Shown here piece by piece: positions 1-8,011 of a DNA stretch of 64,000 nt. Origin of the DNA: Syntrophaceae bacterium (GTDB taxonomy: Bacteria; Desulfobacterota; Syntrophia; Syntrophales; Smithellaceae); NCBI GenBank assembly GCA_018056765.1, contig JAGPFA010000001.1:124001-188000 (forward strand), written 5' to 3'. The number at the start of each line of letters is the position of its first letter. Position 1 is the first letter of the stretch. Both the position numbers and the translations under genes were made by a program. Under the pieces are notes generated by a model. It saw nothing but the letters and a program-made list of their open reading frames with translations, made no database searches and had not been told where the DNA came from.

Positions 1-555
1 AACGACGCCCATCACCGCCGCGACGATACCCAGACCGGGCAGCGCATCGGCGACGTTGCTGATACTGTGCGCCGGTCCCAGAGCCTCGTCATGGAGGGCT
101 TCAAGTTCCTGGTCGATAAGAGCTTCCAGTTCATGCGGGGCGATTGTCGTGGTCATCACGGTGCGTAATGTATCTGTAATCAGTGTAATGGCGGCATGGT
201 TTTTGAGGATGTTGGGATATTGGGAAAAAAGAGGGCTCTGCTCAGGTGCGTCAACATCGGATTCAATGGAGACCAGGCCCTGCTGGCGGATTTTGTAGAA
301 TATGCCGTTGATCATGATCAGGACTTCCATGTAATCCTGCTTGGTATAGGGCTTGTTGCTGAAGATGCGCGCGATGGAGCTGCCCGTGGCTTTGATGACT
401 TTCATGGGAGAGGCGATGATGAAACCTCCGATGGCCGCACCGCCGATGATCAGAATTTCCACAGGCTGGAAAATGACGGACAGGTTGCCGCCCTCCAGCA
501 GGTAGCCGCCAATCACAGCGGCGCTGACTATGACAAAGCCGATAATAGCAATCAT
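1..555 (-). CDS. motA: Flagellar motor stator protein MotA (3'-truncated by window edge)
   Basis: The reverse strand reads an open frame from an ATG at 555 through the window edge without a stop, giving the first 185 residues. The start is fixed by an in-frame TAA just upstream; an AAAGGAGGT ribosome site overlaps the end of the pilZ-type gene. The protein opens with a hydrophobic helix (about residues 2-22), then a second one containing the MotA-like run ILIIGGAAIGGFII, followed by a long polar cytoplasmic region with HELEALIDQELEALH, where MotA contacts FliG. MotA is the inner-membrane stator subunit that couples ion flow to rotation. The C-terminal pair of membrane helices and any motB lie outside the window. 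It forms one transcription unit with the upstream PilZ gene. Confidence 0.93.
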   Translation of the reverse strand, partial: MIAIIGFVIVSAAVIGGYLLEGGNLSVIFQPVEILIIGGAAIGGFIIASPMKVIKATGSSIARIFSNKPYTKQDYMEVLIMINGIFYKIRQQGLVSIESDVDAPEQSPLFSQYPNILKNHAAITLITDTLRTVMTTTIAPHELEALIDQELEALHDEALGPAHSISNVADALPGLGIVAAVMGVV

Positions 556-567
556 GACGCCAGGAGT

Positions 568-1107
568 TTACCTCCTTTTTTCTCTGAGGATTTCTCTTTC
601 CGTTTCAAAAACAAAGCGGATGATTTCATCCCTGACAAAATCATCAATATTGATGAACTCCACGGATGTGTCATATTCAGTTTGTGATGTTGCCGTGTCA
701 ATGACTTCTCCGTATAAAAAAAGAGCAGCAGGCATTTGAATGCCCAGCATTACTTTAATTTCCAGTATATCCCCTGTGGTAAATGATTTTCCCGTGTTGA
801 AGCTCATTCCTCCGCCGCTGATATTGACTTTGGCCATATTCAGGCAGTGAAAACCGTCGCGCTGCAATGTCAGCAAACGGATAATTTCCGTCAATTTAGC
901 GTTGATGCTTTGCAGCCATTGAGCGATAAGCTGATCGTCGGGGTTGGGTAAGCTCTTGAATTCCGCCAGCACTGATTGTCCGGCGACACGCGCACGCATC
1001 GTTTCTTCGAATCCCCGGGGAACAAGCCTGTATTCCAGAGGGATGCAGGCTTCAACGCGTGAATACTCTCTTTTGTTTTCCCTGTTTTCAGATATCATGA
1101 TTGTCAT
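568..1107 (-). CDS. PilZ-domain c-di-GMP effector with long helical insertion
   Basis: A 179-residue protein with both c-di-GMP binding signatures of PilZ domains: RxxxR at residues 13-17 (KREYSRV) and N-x-S-x-x-G at 95-100 (NISGGG). The two motifs are about 78 residues apart, much farther than in a simple PilZ fold; the insert (about 35-85) is mostly helix-like, as in oligomeric PilZ variants, though that comparison is inference. It lies 12 bp upstream of motA behind a sigma-54 promoter, so it probably links c-di-GMP to motor function, like YcgR. No membrane segment is visible. The ATG at 1107 is used; Met4 is an alternative start. Confidence 0.82.
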   Translation of the reverse strand: MTIMISENRENKREYSRVEACIPLEYRLVPRGFEETMRARVAGQSVLAEFKSLPNPDDQLIAQWLQSINAKLTEIIRLLTLQRDGFHCLNMAKVNISGGGMSFNTGKSFTTGDILEIKVMLGIQMPAALFLYGEVIDTATSQTEYDTSVEFINIDDFVRDEIIRFVFETEREILREKRR

Positions 1108-1140
1108 CAGCCGATTTAATCAAATATTTTCAATAAATAA

Positions 1141-1156
1141 TGCAAAGTCGATGCCA
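1141..1156 (-). promoter_or_regulatory. Sigma-54 (RpoN) promoter for pilZ-motA
   Basis: Read on the minus strand the site is TGGCATCGACTTTGCA, matching TGGCAC-N5-TTGCA with exact GG-N10-GC spacing. It lies about 35-50 bp upstream of the PilZ start codon and points toward it. Confidence 0.8.
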
Positions 1157-1176
1157 CATGCCACATAAATTGTAAG

Positions 1177-1208
1177 CCCTGAAAATATGTGATTAATGTC
1201 TTTCAGGG
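1177..1208. repeat. Inverted repeat in the divergent pilZ/TPR intergenic region
   Basis: CCCTGAAA (1177-1184) and TTTCAGGG (1201-1208) form a perfect 8-bp inverted repeat separated by 16 bp, just upstream of the minus-strand sigma-54 promoter. It could be a regulator site or an RNA hairpin; the sequence alone does not decide. Confidence 0.4.
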
Positions 1209-1396
1209 ACAACCTTAAAATAATAGATCGGCTGAAACGTCAATATCTTGACAAAAAAGATACTGCTTTGACAGGAAAAACAGAAGTAAAAGGAGAAAAG
1301 ACTGCCTTCCGGGTAATTTGGCGGCTGAAAGATGGTAAATGCCAAGTGGTATGTAATTTGCTTTTTCCCAAACGGGATGGTTCACCTGGTGAAAAA

Positions 1397-4123
1397 ATGA
1401 GCTTTCAGAAAATTAAAATTGCCGCCAGGATAAGTTTTTTTCTATTGCTGCTGACAGCGGTGATTGGCTGGCATCCTGAGGCGCACGCAAAAATTTACTC
1501 GATTCACTATGCTTCGTACAAATCTGAAGCAGAAGCGCTAAGCGAGCTGGCCAAGTTACGTTCACGTGGCTATGAAGGATTGATTCGTAAAACGGATGTG
1601 GCCTCGAAGGGGACCTGGTATCGGGTATATGCGGGTAAATATCAAACACGTGACGAAGCTTTTGCCGCCGGTGCGGCCATGAAACAAAGACGTGAGATCA
1701 AAGATGTATTTGTTCGCCAGCTTGATGAAACAGATCCTTTGCCGGCCACTTTAGCGCAACCACAAGAAAAAAATGATGCGGTTTCAAATTTGATGACTGC
1801 TGAAATTATCGGTGATCAGTCGGCAAAGATTTATTACCTGCCCGGTATGAAGGGGGCCAAGCAGGTGAAAAAGGCCGACATGGTAGCTTTTTTTTCCGAG
1901 CAGGAAGCCATTGCGCAGGGGTTCACAAGGGCCCAAACACAGGTGCGGCCCCCACAGAAGAAAGAAAATCCGAAAATAACGGAAAAACCCTCCCGCAGGT
2001 CTTCTTCAGAGCAGGATAAAGAGAAGGAAAAAAGCAGGGAGGCATTTAAAGCGCTGATTATGGGTGATGAAAAATTGATGCCCAATCCCCCCGCCAATTT
2101 TGATGTGGGGCTTGCGGATACGGAAAGCTTCGCCGTCCCGGGGGATCCGCTGGAAGGAGAGCCTCCTTCTGATTCGGAAATATATAACAGGGCGATTACC
2201 GAGTATAAAGAAAAAAAATACAATCAGGCGCTGGTGACTTTCAAAGAGTTCATCAACCGTGACGATACAGACAAAATTTGGGGGCAAAGGGCGTTGCGCC
2301 ATATGGCCGACTGTCACTATTACCTGGGCCTTGCCGGAGAAAAACAACATTTGCTGATTGCCGCCGAGTTTTACAAAAACACACTCAGAAATTTTCCCGA
2401 GCGTTACAGGGAAAACAATTTTGCCAGCTATCGCCTGGCAAAAACATACGAACATCTCAAGTATTACCCCGAAACGATAACCCAGTACAGGATGCTTATC
2501 TCAAAATATCCGGAGGGACAGTATACTCCGGAGGCCTACTATAAAATAGGCGAAATGTATTATATTGACGGCAAGTATCAGAAGGCGGCCGAGGCATTTA
2601 TCAAATATCTCATGAAGTACCGGGGTAAGGTTAACGGCAAAAAATCTTACTATCTTATTGCTCATTCTTTTTACAAATCAAGACAGTCAGCCAATGCGGA
2701 GGTCTGGTTTCGTGACGCGAGGGCTAAATGGCCGGACTGTACGGATGTTCCCAAAGAGATTGTAATGGATTACGTCCAGCACAAGATATCACTGAAGCGC
2801 CATAATGAGGCCGCCGAGGTTCTTTCCTGTTTTGCAAATCTGTATCCGGATGATCAAAATATCAAAGACTTTTTACTGCTTCTGGCAGGCGCGTACCGTG
2901 ATGCAGGTCAATATCAGGCATCGCTGGCGATTTACAATCGGATCATTGAGAGATATCCCGAAACGGAGGAGGCAAAAAAAAGCATGCTGGCCATGGCTGA
3001 CATCGGGATTATACAGCCAGGACTCAAGGCCGTGCGTATTTTGAATCACATCGACTGCTACCGTGATCCCATGGACACTTACGATACACTGATTATGAAA
3101 AATGCCCAAGGCGAAATTGGCCAACTGGCTATGCTTGGAAAGGCCGCGGCTCTGGTCAAGAGGGGAGATTTGCGAAAGGCGGCTGATGTTTACCTCGAGT
3201 TTCTGAGCCTGCACCCGGAAAGCGACAGGGTTGCAGATGCCGCCAGAAGCTTGAAAACCGCCTCTGCACAGCTGATTGACGATTACTTTGCCAAACAGGA
3301 TTATCTGGCTGTCGCCTATGTTTATTTCAGATGTTACGGAGCGGTGGAACTTCAGGCCGGGGAATATGACCAGGTCAATAAAATCGCTGTAAGTTTAAAG
3401 GAACTGGGCCTGATGAATGATTATCTGGACATCCTTGACCGGTACCTGGAAGTGTCCGACAACGAAGAGCTGATCAACAAAGCGACGCTCGCGGTTGCCG
3501 AGGGACTTATTATCCTGCATAAATATGATGAAGCCCTACAGAAGCTCAACGAACTGGCGGCAAAACCGAGTATGCGCCGAAGCTACCTTTTGACGGATCT
3601 TCATAAAAACATGGCGGAAATCGCCTACCGGAGAGAGCTGTACGACCAGGCCGTGGCCAATTATGATGCGGCCGACCGTCTGGGGCGTGGATTGCCGGAT
3701 CCGGCCGAAAGCTACATGAACTACGCACGGTCACTTGGACAACAGAAGAAAAGCGATCAGGCCCTGCAGAAATATCTGACAGCGGTGAGGCATATGCCCG
3801 GAGAGAAGCCGTTTGGGGCGGTTGCTGCAGAGGCGTACGGGCAGATAGGCGATTTATATCTGGGGAAGAACAATCTGCCGGAAAGTCTTGAGATGTACAA
3901 AAAGGCACAGGTTGCGGCAGGCACGCAGGCGCAATTAAAGCTCTGGCCGCAGTTTCTTACCGGGATGGTTTATCTGAAAATGAACAGGGATGAACAGGCC
4001 CAAAGCACCTTTGAGCAGGTTAAAGCCGGAGGGGGTACAGAGGCCTTCTGGGCAAGTCTGGTCGATTTTTATATATCCGATTTCAACTGGTGGAATACCT
4101 ATGGAGACATGGTTAAACCATGA
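1397..4123 (+). CDS. Exported SPOR-domain and TPR-repeat protein
   Basis: The predicted 908-residue product begins with a signal peptide (basic MSFQKIKIAARI, then a hydrophobic stretch, with likely cleavage after AHA near residue 30). A SPOR-like segment follows (about 30-105, with repeated aromatic and glycine positions such as YSIHYASY and WYRVYAGKY), a family that binds denuded peptidoglycan. A polar linker comes next, then many tetratricopeptide-like repeats to the C terminus (for example YNQALVTFKEF, YQKAAEAFIKYL, YDEALQKLNEL). An earlier in-frame ATG at 1196 would add 67 residues before the signal peptide and inside an inverted repeat, so the later start is preferred, although neither has a strong ribosome site. 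It precedes the two-component pair. A periplasmic, cell-wall-associated scaffold for flagellar or polar assembly is inference. Confidence 0.8.
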   Translation: MSFQKIKIAARISFFLLLLTAVIGWHPEAHAKIYSIHYASYKSEAEALSELAKLRSRGYEGLIRKTDVASKGTWYRVYAGKYQTRDEAFAAGAAMKQRREIKDVFVRQLDETDPLPATLAQPQEKNDAVSNLMTAEIIGDQSAKIYYLPGMKGAKQVKKADMVAFFSEQEAIAQGFTRAQTQVRPPQKKENPKITEKPSRRSSSEQDKEKEKSREAFKALIMGDEKLMPNPPANFDVGLADTESFAVPGDPLEGEPPSDSEIYNRAITEYKEKKYNQALVTFKEFINRDDTDKIWGQRALRHMADCHYYLGLAGEKQHLLIAAEFYKNTLRNFPERYRENNFASYRLAKTYEHLKYYPETITQYRMLISKYPEGQYTPEAYYKIGEMYYIDGKYQKAAEAFIKYLMKYRGKVNGKKSYYLIAHSFYKSRQSANAEVWFRDARAKWPDCTDVPKEIVMDYVQHKISLKRHNEAAEVLSCFANLYPDDQNIKDFLLLLAGAYRDAGQYQASLAIYNRIIERYPETEEAKKSMLAMADIGIIQPGLKAVRILNHIDCYRDPMDTYDTLIMKNAQGEIGQLAMLGKAAALVKRGDLRKAADVYLEFLSLHPESDRVADAARSLKTASAQLIDDYFAKQDYLAVAYVYFRCYGAVELQAGEYDQVNKIAVSLKELGLMNDYLDILDRYLEVSDNEELINKATLAVAEGLIILHKYDEALQKLNELAAKPSMRRSYLLTDLHKNMAEIAYRRELYDQAVANYDAADRLGRGLPDPAESYMNYARSLGQQKKSDQALQKYLTAVRHMPGEKPFGAVAAEAYGQIGDLYLGKNNLPESLEMYKKAQVAAGTQAQLKLWPQFLTGMVYLKMNRDEQAQSTFEQVKAGGGTEAFWASLVDFYISDFNWWNTYGDMVKP

Positions 4124-4142
4124 AATGAAAAAGGGAAATGAT

Positions 4143-5360
4143 ATGCAGGATTTAGCCAGACTGCAACAGTCTTTTGACACTTTTAACCGGGCGACCGCCG
4201 AGCTTAAGCACGCCTACGCGAGGCTGGAGGAGAGGTTCACTCTTTTGGACCAGGAGCTGGAAAGAAAAAACAAAGAGCTTCTGGCAACAATCGAGGAAAA
4301 GGAACGCACCAGGAACTATCTGCAAAATATTCTCGAGAGTATGATCAATGGCGTTATTGTTACGGACATAAAAGGACGAATCCTGACGCTCAACACCTGT
4401 GCAGAAACACTTACCGGCATCCGCGAGGAGGAAGCAGCCGGCCGCTACGCCGGTATTTTATTCGATTCCATGCCGGGAGGGAGCGAAACGGCGCCGGATC
4501 CGATGCGCTGTTTCACTTCGGAGGCGGGCATCAAGGTAAAAACGCGAGAACGTACATTGGAGATATTTTGCTCGCCGTTTAAATCTCCGTCCGGGGAGTT
4601 GATCGGCCATGTGCTGGTCGTGCGCGACATTACGCAGATTGAAATGCTTGAGGAGATGGCCAAGCGTACGGAAAAATTCGCGTCCATGGGTGAGATGGCG
4701 GCAAATATCGCCCACGAGGTACGCAATCCATTGGGCAGTATTGAGCTTTATGCGTCACTGCTTTTGAAAAATCTGTCAGACGACAGGAATCGTAAGCGGG
4801 CTGCGATGATTATTTCATCGGTAAAAAATGTGGATAACAAAATATCCAACCTGCTTTTGTTTACGCGCAGGCACCAGCCCCAGCTCAAAGTAACCGGGCT
4901 GCACCGGATTCTCAACGAAGTGATTGATTTTTCCGAACAGATTATCGAACAGGCGGGTATTGAAATTTCCGTTTGTCTGGAAAAAAGCGAAATTTTCATT
5001 ATGGCCGATGCGGAAATGATCAAGCAGATATTTCTTAATATTATTCTCAATGCTCAACAGGCCATGCCGGAGGGCGGGAAGATAACCATCATGACCCGTC
5101 TTGGTCCTAAAAGCCTTCTTGACGCCCGGGCGAAGATGGCGGAAATTATTTTCAGGGATGCAGGACCAGGCATTCCTGTCACGGACAGATCAAGAATTTT
5201 TGATCCCTTTTTCAGTACAAAAGAAAACGGATCCGGTCTGGGGCTGGCCATTGTCCATAATATTGTCAGTGAGCATAACGGTTTGATTTCAGTGGACAAC
5301 GCACCCGAAGGCGGCCTGACTGTCAGTATCAGCCTGCCGGTTGTCCAGCAGGACCAATAA
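4143..5360 (+). CDS. flrB: PAS-domain sensor histidine kinase (FlrB/FleS-like)
   Basis: A 405-residue soluble kinase: N-terminal coiled coil (1-60), PAS domain (about 62-165), HisKA domain with phospho-acceptor His191 in IAHEVRNPLG, and an HATPase_c domain with N box (FLNIILNAQQAM), DAGPGIP and GSGLGLAI G boxes. No membrane segment is seen, so it senses a cytoplasmic signal. The ATG at 4143 is chosen because AAGGGA lies 8 bp upstream; earlier in-frame ATGs (3990, 4125) overlap or abut the preceding gene and lack a ribosome site. It is 18 bp upstream of the sigma-54 regulator. Kinases with this layout beside a flagellar sigma-54 activator are FlrB/FleS-type and sense export or basal-body assembly. 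The family assignment rests on context, so the symbol is provisional. Confidence 0.85.
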   Translation: MQDLARLQQSFDTFNRATAELKHAYARLEERFTLLDQELERKNKELLATIEEKERTRNYLQNILESMINGVIVTDIKGRILTLNTCAETLTGIREEEAAGRYAGILFDSMPGGSETAPDPMRCFTSEAGIKVKTRERTLEIFCSPFKSPSGELIGHVLVVRDITQIEMLEEMAKRTEKFASMGEMAANIAHEVRNPLGSIELYASLLLKNLSDDRNRKRAAMIISSVKNVDNKISNLLLFTRRHQPQLKVTGLHRILNEVIDFSEQIIEQAGIEISVCLEKSEIFIMADAEMIKQIFLNIILNAQQAMPEGGKITIMTRLGPKSLLDARAKMAEIIFRDAGPGIPVTDRSRIFDPFFSTKENGSGLGLAIVHNIVSEHNGLISVDNAPEGGLTVSISLPVVQQDQ

Positions 5361-5378
5361 TAAAGGAGATTGTCTTAA

Positions 5379-6785
5379 ATGCCGGAAGTGGAAAGACTGC
5401 TCATCGTTGATGATGATTCCTCCATGCGTATGGCCCTGTATGAATCTCTGACCAGTTGCGGCTATGAGGTGGAAACAGCTGAAAATGGAGCAGAGGCACT
5501 GGCCAGATTCGAAAGCGGACGTTTCGCCGGAGTCGTCACGGATATGCGCATGCCAAAGATGAGCGGTATGGAGGTTCTGAAAGGAGTGAAGCGGATCTCT
5601 CCGGAAACACCGGTCATTATAATTACCGCGTACGGCACGGTGAGTACCGCCGTTGATGCGATGAAAGAAGGGGCCTCTGAATTTATCATGAAGCCCTTTT
5701 CGCTCGATGACCTGGAATTTGCCGTCAAAAACGTCCTTGCGACAGGCACCCAGTCTAAAGGGGAGAAAAAGGGAGTGACCGGTGAGGCAGGTTATCCGGG
5801 GCGGGAGATCATCACGCAGAATCAGAAAATAATAGATCTTTTGGAAATGCTCAAAACAGTAGCCGCAAGCAAATCAAGCGTTCTTATCGAAGGCGAAAGC
5901 GGGACGGGAAAAGAACTTTTCGCCCGTTTCGTGTACCGTCACAGCGCCAGACGAAAGATGCCCTTTGTGGCTGTGAACTGCGCGGCGATACCGTCGCAGT
6001 TGCTGGAAAGTGAGATGTTCGGCTATGAAAAAGGGGCCTTTACCGGAGCCGCCGTGAAAAAGATCGGCAAATTTGAACTCGCCGACGGCGGAACGCTTCT
6101 GTTGGATGAAATTTCGGAAATGGACATTCATCTGCAGGCCAAACTGTTGCGCGTTATTCAGGAGTCGGAAGTTGACCGTTTAGGCGGAAAAATGCCGGTT
6201 GCCGTCGATGTTCGCCTGATTGCGACTACCAATGCGGATATACTTGGGCGCATCGAGCAGAAAACCTTCCGCAGCGACCTTTATTATAGACTTAATGTCA
6301 TACCGGTTAAAGTCCCTCCCCTCAGGGAAAGAGGAGGGGACATTCTTCTTCTGGCCGATCATTTCATACGGAAATACAGCGAGGTAAACGAAAAGGAAAC
6401 ACCCAAGCTCAGTGAGCAGGCTAAAGCCATGCTAAACGGCTATCACTGGCCGGGCAATGTACGGGAGCTGGAAAATATTATCGAAAGGGCGGTGCTGATC
6501 AGCAAAAACGGCCTCATTATGCCTGCCGATCTGTTGATGGATTTCGCAAAAAAAAGGGGAGTGTCGCCCACAAGTGACGATCAGCAGATCGCGCAGGCGC
6601 GCCAGGAAATTGACGCAGAAGCAGGAACCACACTCCAGGAAATGGAAAAGAAAATGATTTTCAGCACCCTCGACCAGGTAAACTGGAACAAAACGAAAGC
6701 ATCACGGATTTTAGGCATCAGTGTGCGCACCATGCGCAATAAATTGAGTGAATATGGGGTCAAAGACAAGGCGGAAGACAACTGA
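5379..6785 (+). CDS. flrC: Sigma-54-dependent flagellar response regulator (FlrC/FleR-like)
   Basis: A 468-residue NtrC-class activator. The receiver domain (1-120) has phospho-acceptor Asp55 in VVTDMRMP, Thr83 and Lys105. The AAA+ domain has Walker A GESGTGKE (172-179), the sigma-54 contact loop GAFTGA (219-224) and Walker B LLLDEI. A Fis-type helix-turn-helix closes the protein (KASRILGISVRTMRNKL). It follows its kinase in a likely operon with an AAAGGAG-type ribosome site. Several sigma-54 promoters in this window precede flagellar operons, so this protein is the natural candidate to activate them, as FlrC does in Vibrio and FleR in Pseudomonas. That link is inference from context. Confidence 0.9.
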   Translation: MPEVERLLIVDDDSSMRMALYESLTSCGYEVETAENGAEALARFESGRFAGVVTDMRMPKMSGMEVLKGVKRISPETPVIIITAYGTVSTAVDAMKEGASEFIMKPFSLDDLEFAVKNVLATGTQSKGEKKGVTGEAGYPGREIITQNQKIIDLLEMLKTVAASKSSVLIEGESGTGKELFARFVYRHSARRKMPFVAVNCAAIPSQLLESEMFGYEKGAFTGAAVKKIGKFELADGGTLLLDEISEMDIHLQAKLLRVIQESEVDRLGGKMPVAVDVRLIATTNADILGRIEQKTFRSDLYYRLNVIPVKVPPLRERGGDILLLADHFIRKYSEVNEKETPKLSEQAKAMLNGYHWPGNVRELENIIERAVLISKNGLIMPADLLMDFAKKRGVSPTSDDQQIAQARQEIDAEAGTTLQEMEKKMIFSTLDQVNWNKTKASRILGISVRTMRNKLSEYGVKDKAEDN

Positions 6786-6796
6786 GCTTCAAACCA

Positions 6797-6812
6797 TGGT
6801 ATGTGATTTGCT
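6797..6812 (+). promoter_or_regulatory. Sigma-54 promoter for the flgB operon
   Basis: TGGTATGTGATTTGCT has exact GG-N10-GC spacing (6798-6799 and 6810-6811) and lies 25 bp before the flgB ATG, in the only gap between flrC and flgB. Confidence 0.75.
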
Positions 6813-6836
6813 AGTCAGTTAAGCAAAGGAGAGAAT

Positions 6837-7217
6837 ATGGGGCCGCTGTTTGGAAAATCTTTTAATCTTCTGGCCACGATGCTCGATTACCGTTCCGAGC
6901 GTCACAAGGTCATATCCTCTAATATCGCTAATTTAGATACGCCGGGATATAAAGCCTCAGACTACGTTTTTAAAGACGACCTGAAAAAAGCGATGGACAT
7001 CCGGCTTAACCTGACAAGAACAGACGAGAAACATTTTCCCAATGCGCCGGACGAAATTTCCAGAAACGACTTTAAGAAAGTGACATCGGACGAAAAAGTG
7101 GATCTCGATACGGAAATGGCCAATTTGTCGGAGAATCATTTAATGTACAATTTAACTGCGGAAATAGTGGCACGCAAATTCAAGGCGATCCGCAATGTTT
7201 TGAGTGAGACGAAATAA
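6837..7217 (+). CDS. flgB: Flagellar proximal rod protein FlgB
   Basis: A 126-residue rod protein. It has the flagellar rod N-terminal motif (SSNIANLDTPGYKA, about 28-42) and a C-terminal helix (MANLSENHLMYNLTAEIVARKF) typical of axial proteins, which pair terminal helices in the growing rod. It has a normal family length and no signal peptide, as it is exported by the flagellar type III system. The start has AAAGGAGAG 5 bp upstream. It is the first gene of the flgBC-fliEFGHIJ operon and overlaps flgC by one base. Confidence 0.97.
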   Translation: MGPLFGKSFNLLATMLDYRSERHKVISSNIANLDTPGYKASDYVFKDDLKKAMDIRLNLTRTDEKHFPNAPDEISRNDFKKVTSDEKVDLDTEMANLSENHLMYNLTAEIVARKFKAIRNVLSETK

Positions 7218-7642
7218 TGGAATTCTTTACGGCTTTTAAAATTACAAGCAGCGGTCTGGCAGCGCAGCGCAAAAAAATGGATGTCATCACCGGCAATATC
7301 GCCAATGCTTCCACCACCAGCACGCCGGAAGGCGGGCCATATAAAAGAAAGGCAATTTCCTTTGCGGCCGACCCGATAGAAAAAGGATTTGATCGCGAGC
7401 TCAGAGAAGCAGTCAATGCAGTTAAAGTCGGGCAGGTGGTCGAAGACACCGACAACTTTAAAAAGGTTTTTGACCCGGCACATCCGGACGCGGATGCGGA
7501 TGGTTTTGTAACCATGCCCAATGTCAATCTGATGCTGGAGATGACCGAACTCATTACTGCCTCGCGTGCTTATGAGGCAAACGCCTCAGCTTTTGATGCA
7601 GTCAAAAGTATGGCGCTCAAAGCAATAGAAATAGGTAAATAA
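7217..7642 (+). CDS. flgC: Flagellar proximal rod protein FlgC
   Basis: A 141-residue rod protein with the N-terminal rod motif (GNIANASTTST) and a conserved C terminus (MLEMTELITASRAYEANASAFDAVKSMALKAIEIGK, given as landmarks MLEMTELITASRAYEAN). It forms the proximal rod with FlgB and FlgF on the FliE/FliF base. The flgB stop and flgC start overlap (TAATG), indicating translational coupling. Confidence 0.97.
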   Translation: MEFFTAFKITSSGLAAQRKKMDVITGNIANASTTSTPEGGPYKRKAISFAADPIEKGFDRELREAVNAVKVGQVVEDTDNFKKVFDPAHPDADADGFVTMPNVNLMLEMTELITASRAYEANASAFDAVKSMALKAIEIGK

Positions 7643-7667
7643 CTGCCGAACGTAAGGAGTCAAAGAT

Positions 7668-7985
7668 ATGACGGACGATTTAACAGTGCGGAGCTCTATT
7701 GAAAGACTAAAGCCACCGGGCATGATTGAACCACAAAAAACCGGGGGGGACAAAACACCCGGAGGGCTTTCCTTCGGGGCGGTTCTGAAAAACACCATTA
7801 TGGAAATCAACAACCTCCAGAACGATGCAGACAAAGTTATCGCCAATGTTCAGCTTCAGGATGCAGGCTCTATTCATGAGGCGATGATTGCCCTGGAAAA
7901 AGCGGGAATCTCGTTCCAGGTTATGATGCAGGTGCGCAACAAGATTCTTGACGCCTACCATGAAGTCATGCGCATGCAAGTTTAG
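7668..7985 (+). CDS. fliE: Flagellar hook-basal body adaptor FliE
   Basis: A 105-residue protein whose C-terminal half is typical FliE: DAGSIHEAMIALEKAGISF and then MMQVRNKILDAYHEVMRM, the helices that pack against the MS ring and the rod. FliE joins FliF to FlgB and gates rod export. The N-terminal 35 residues are variable and proline/glycine-rich. GGAG lies upstream of the ATG at 7668; flgC lies 25 bp upstream and fliF 26 bp downstream. Confidence 0.95.
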   Translation: MTDDLTVRSSIERLKPPGMIEPQKTGGDKTPGGLSFGAVLKNTIMEINNLQNDADKVIANVQLQDAGSIHEAMIALEKAGISFQVMMQVRNKILDAYHEVMRMQV

Positions 7986-8011
7986 CAACCTCTTCATAGT
8001 GGGACAGGCAT

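Noticed and set aside
196..687. 163-residue plus-strand frame at the window start
   Set aside because: It is antisense to motA and the end of the PilZ gene, whose products match known families.
1196..1396. N-terminal extension of the TPR protein by 67 codons
   Set aside because: It precedes a good signal peptide, has no ribosome site and overlaps an inverted repeat; kept only as an alternative start.
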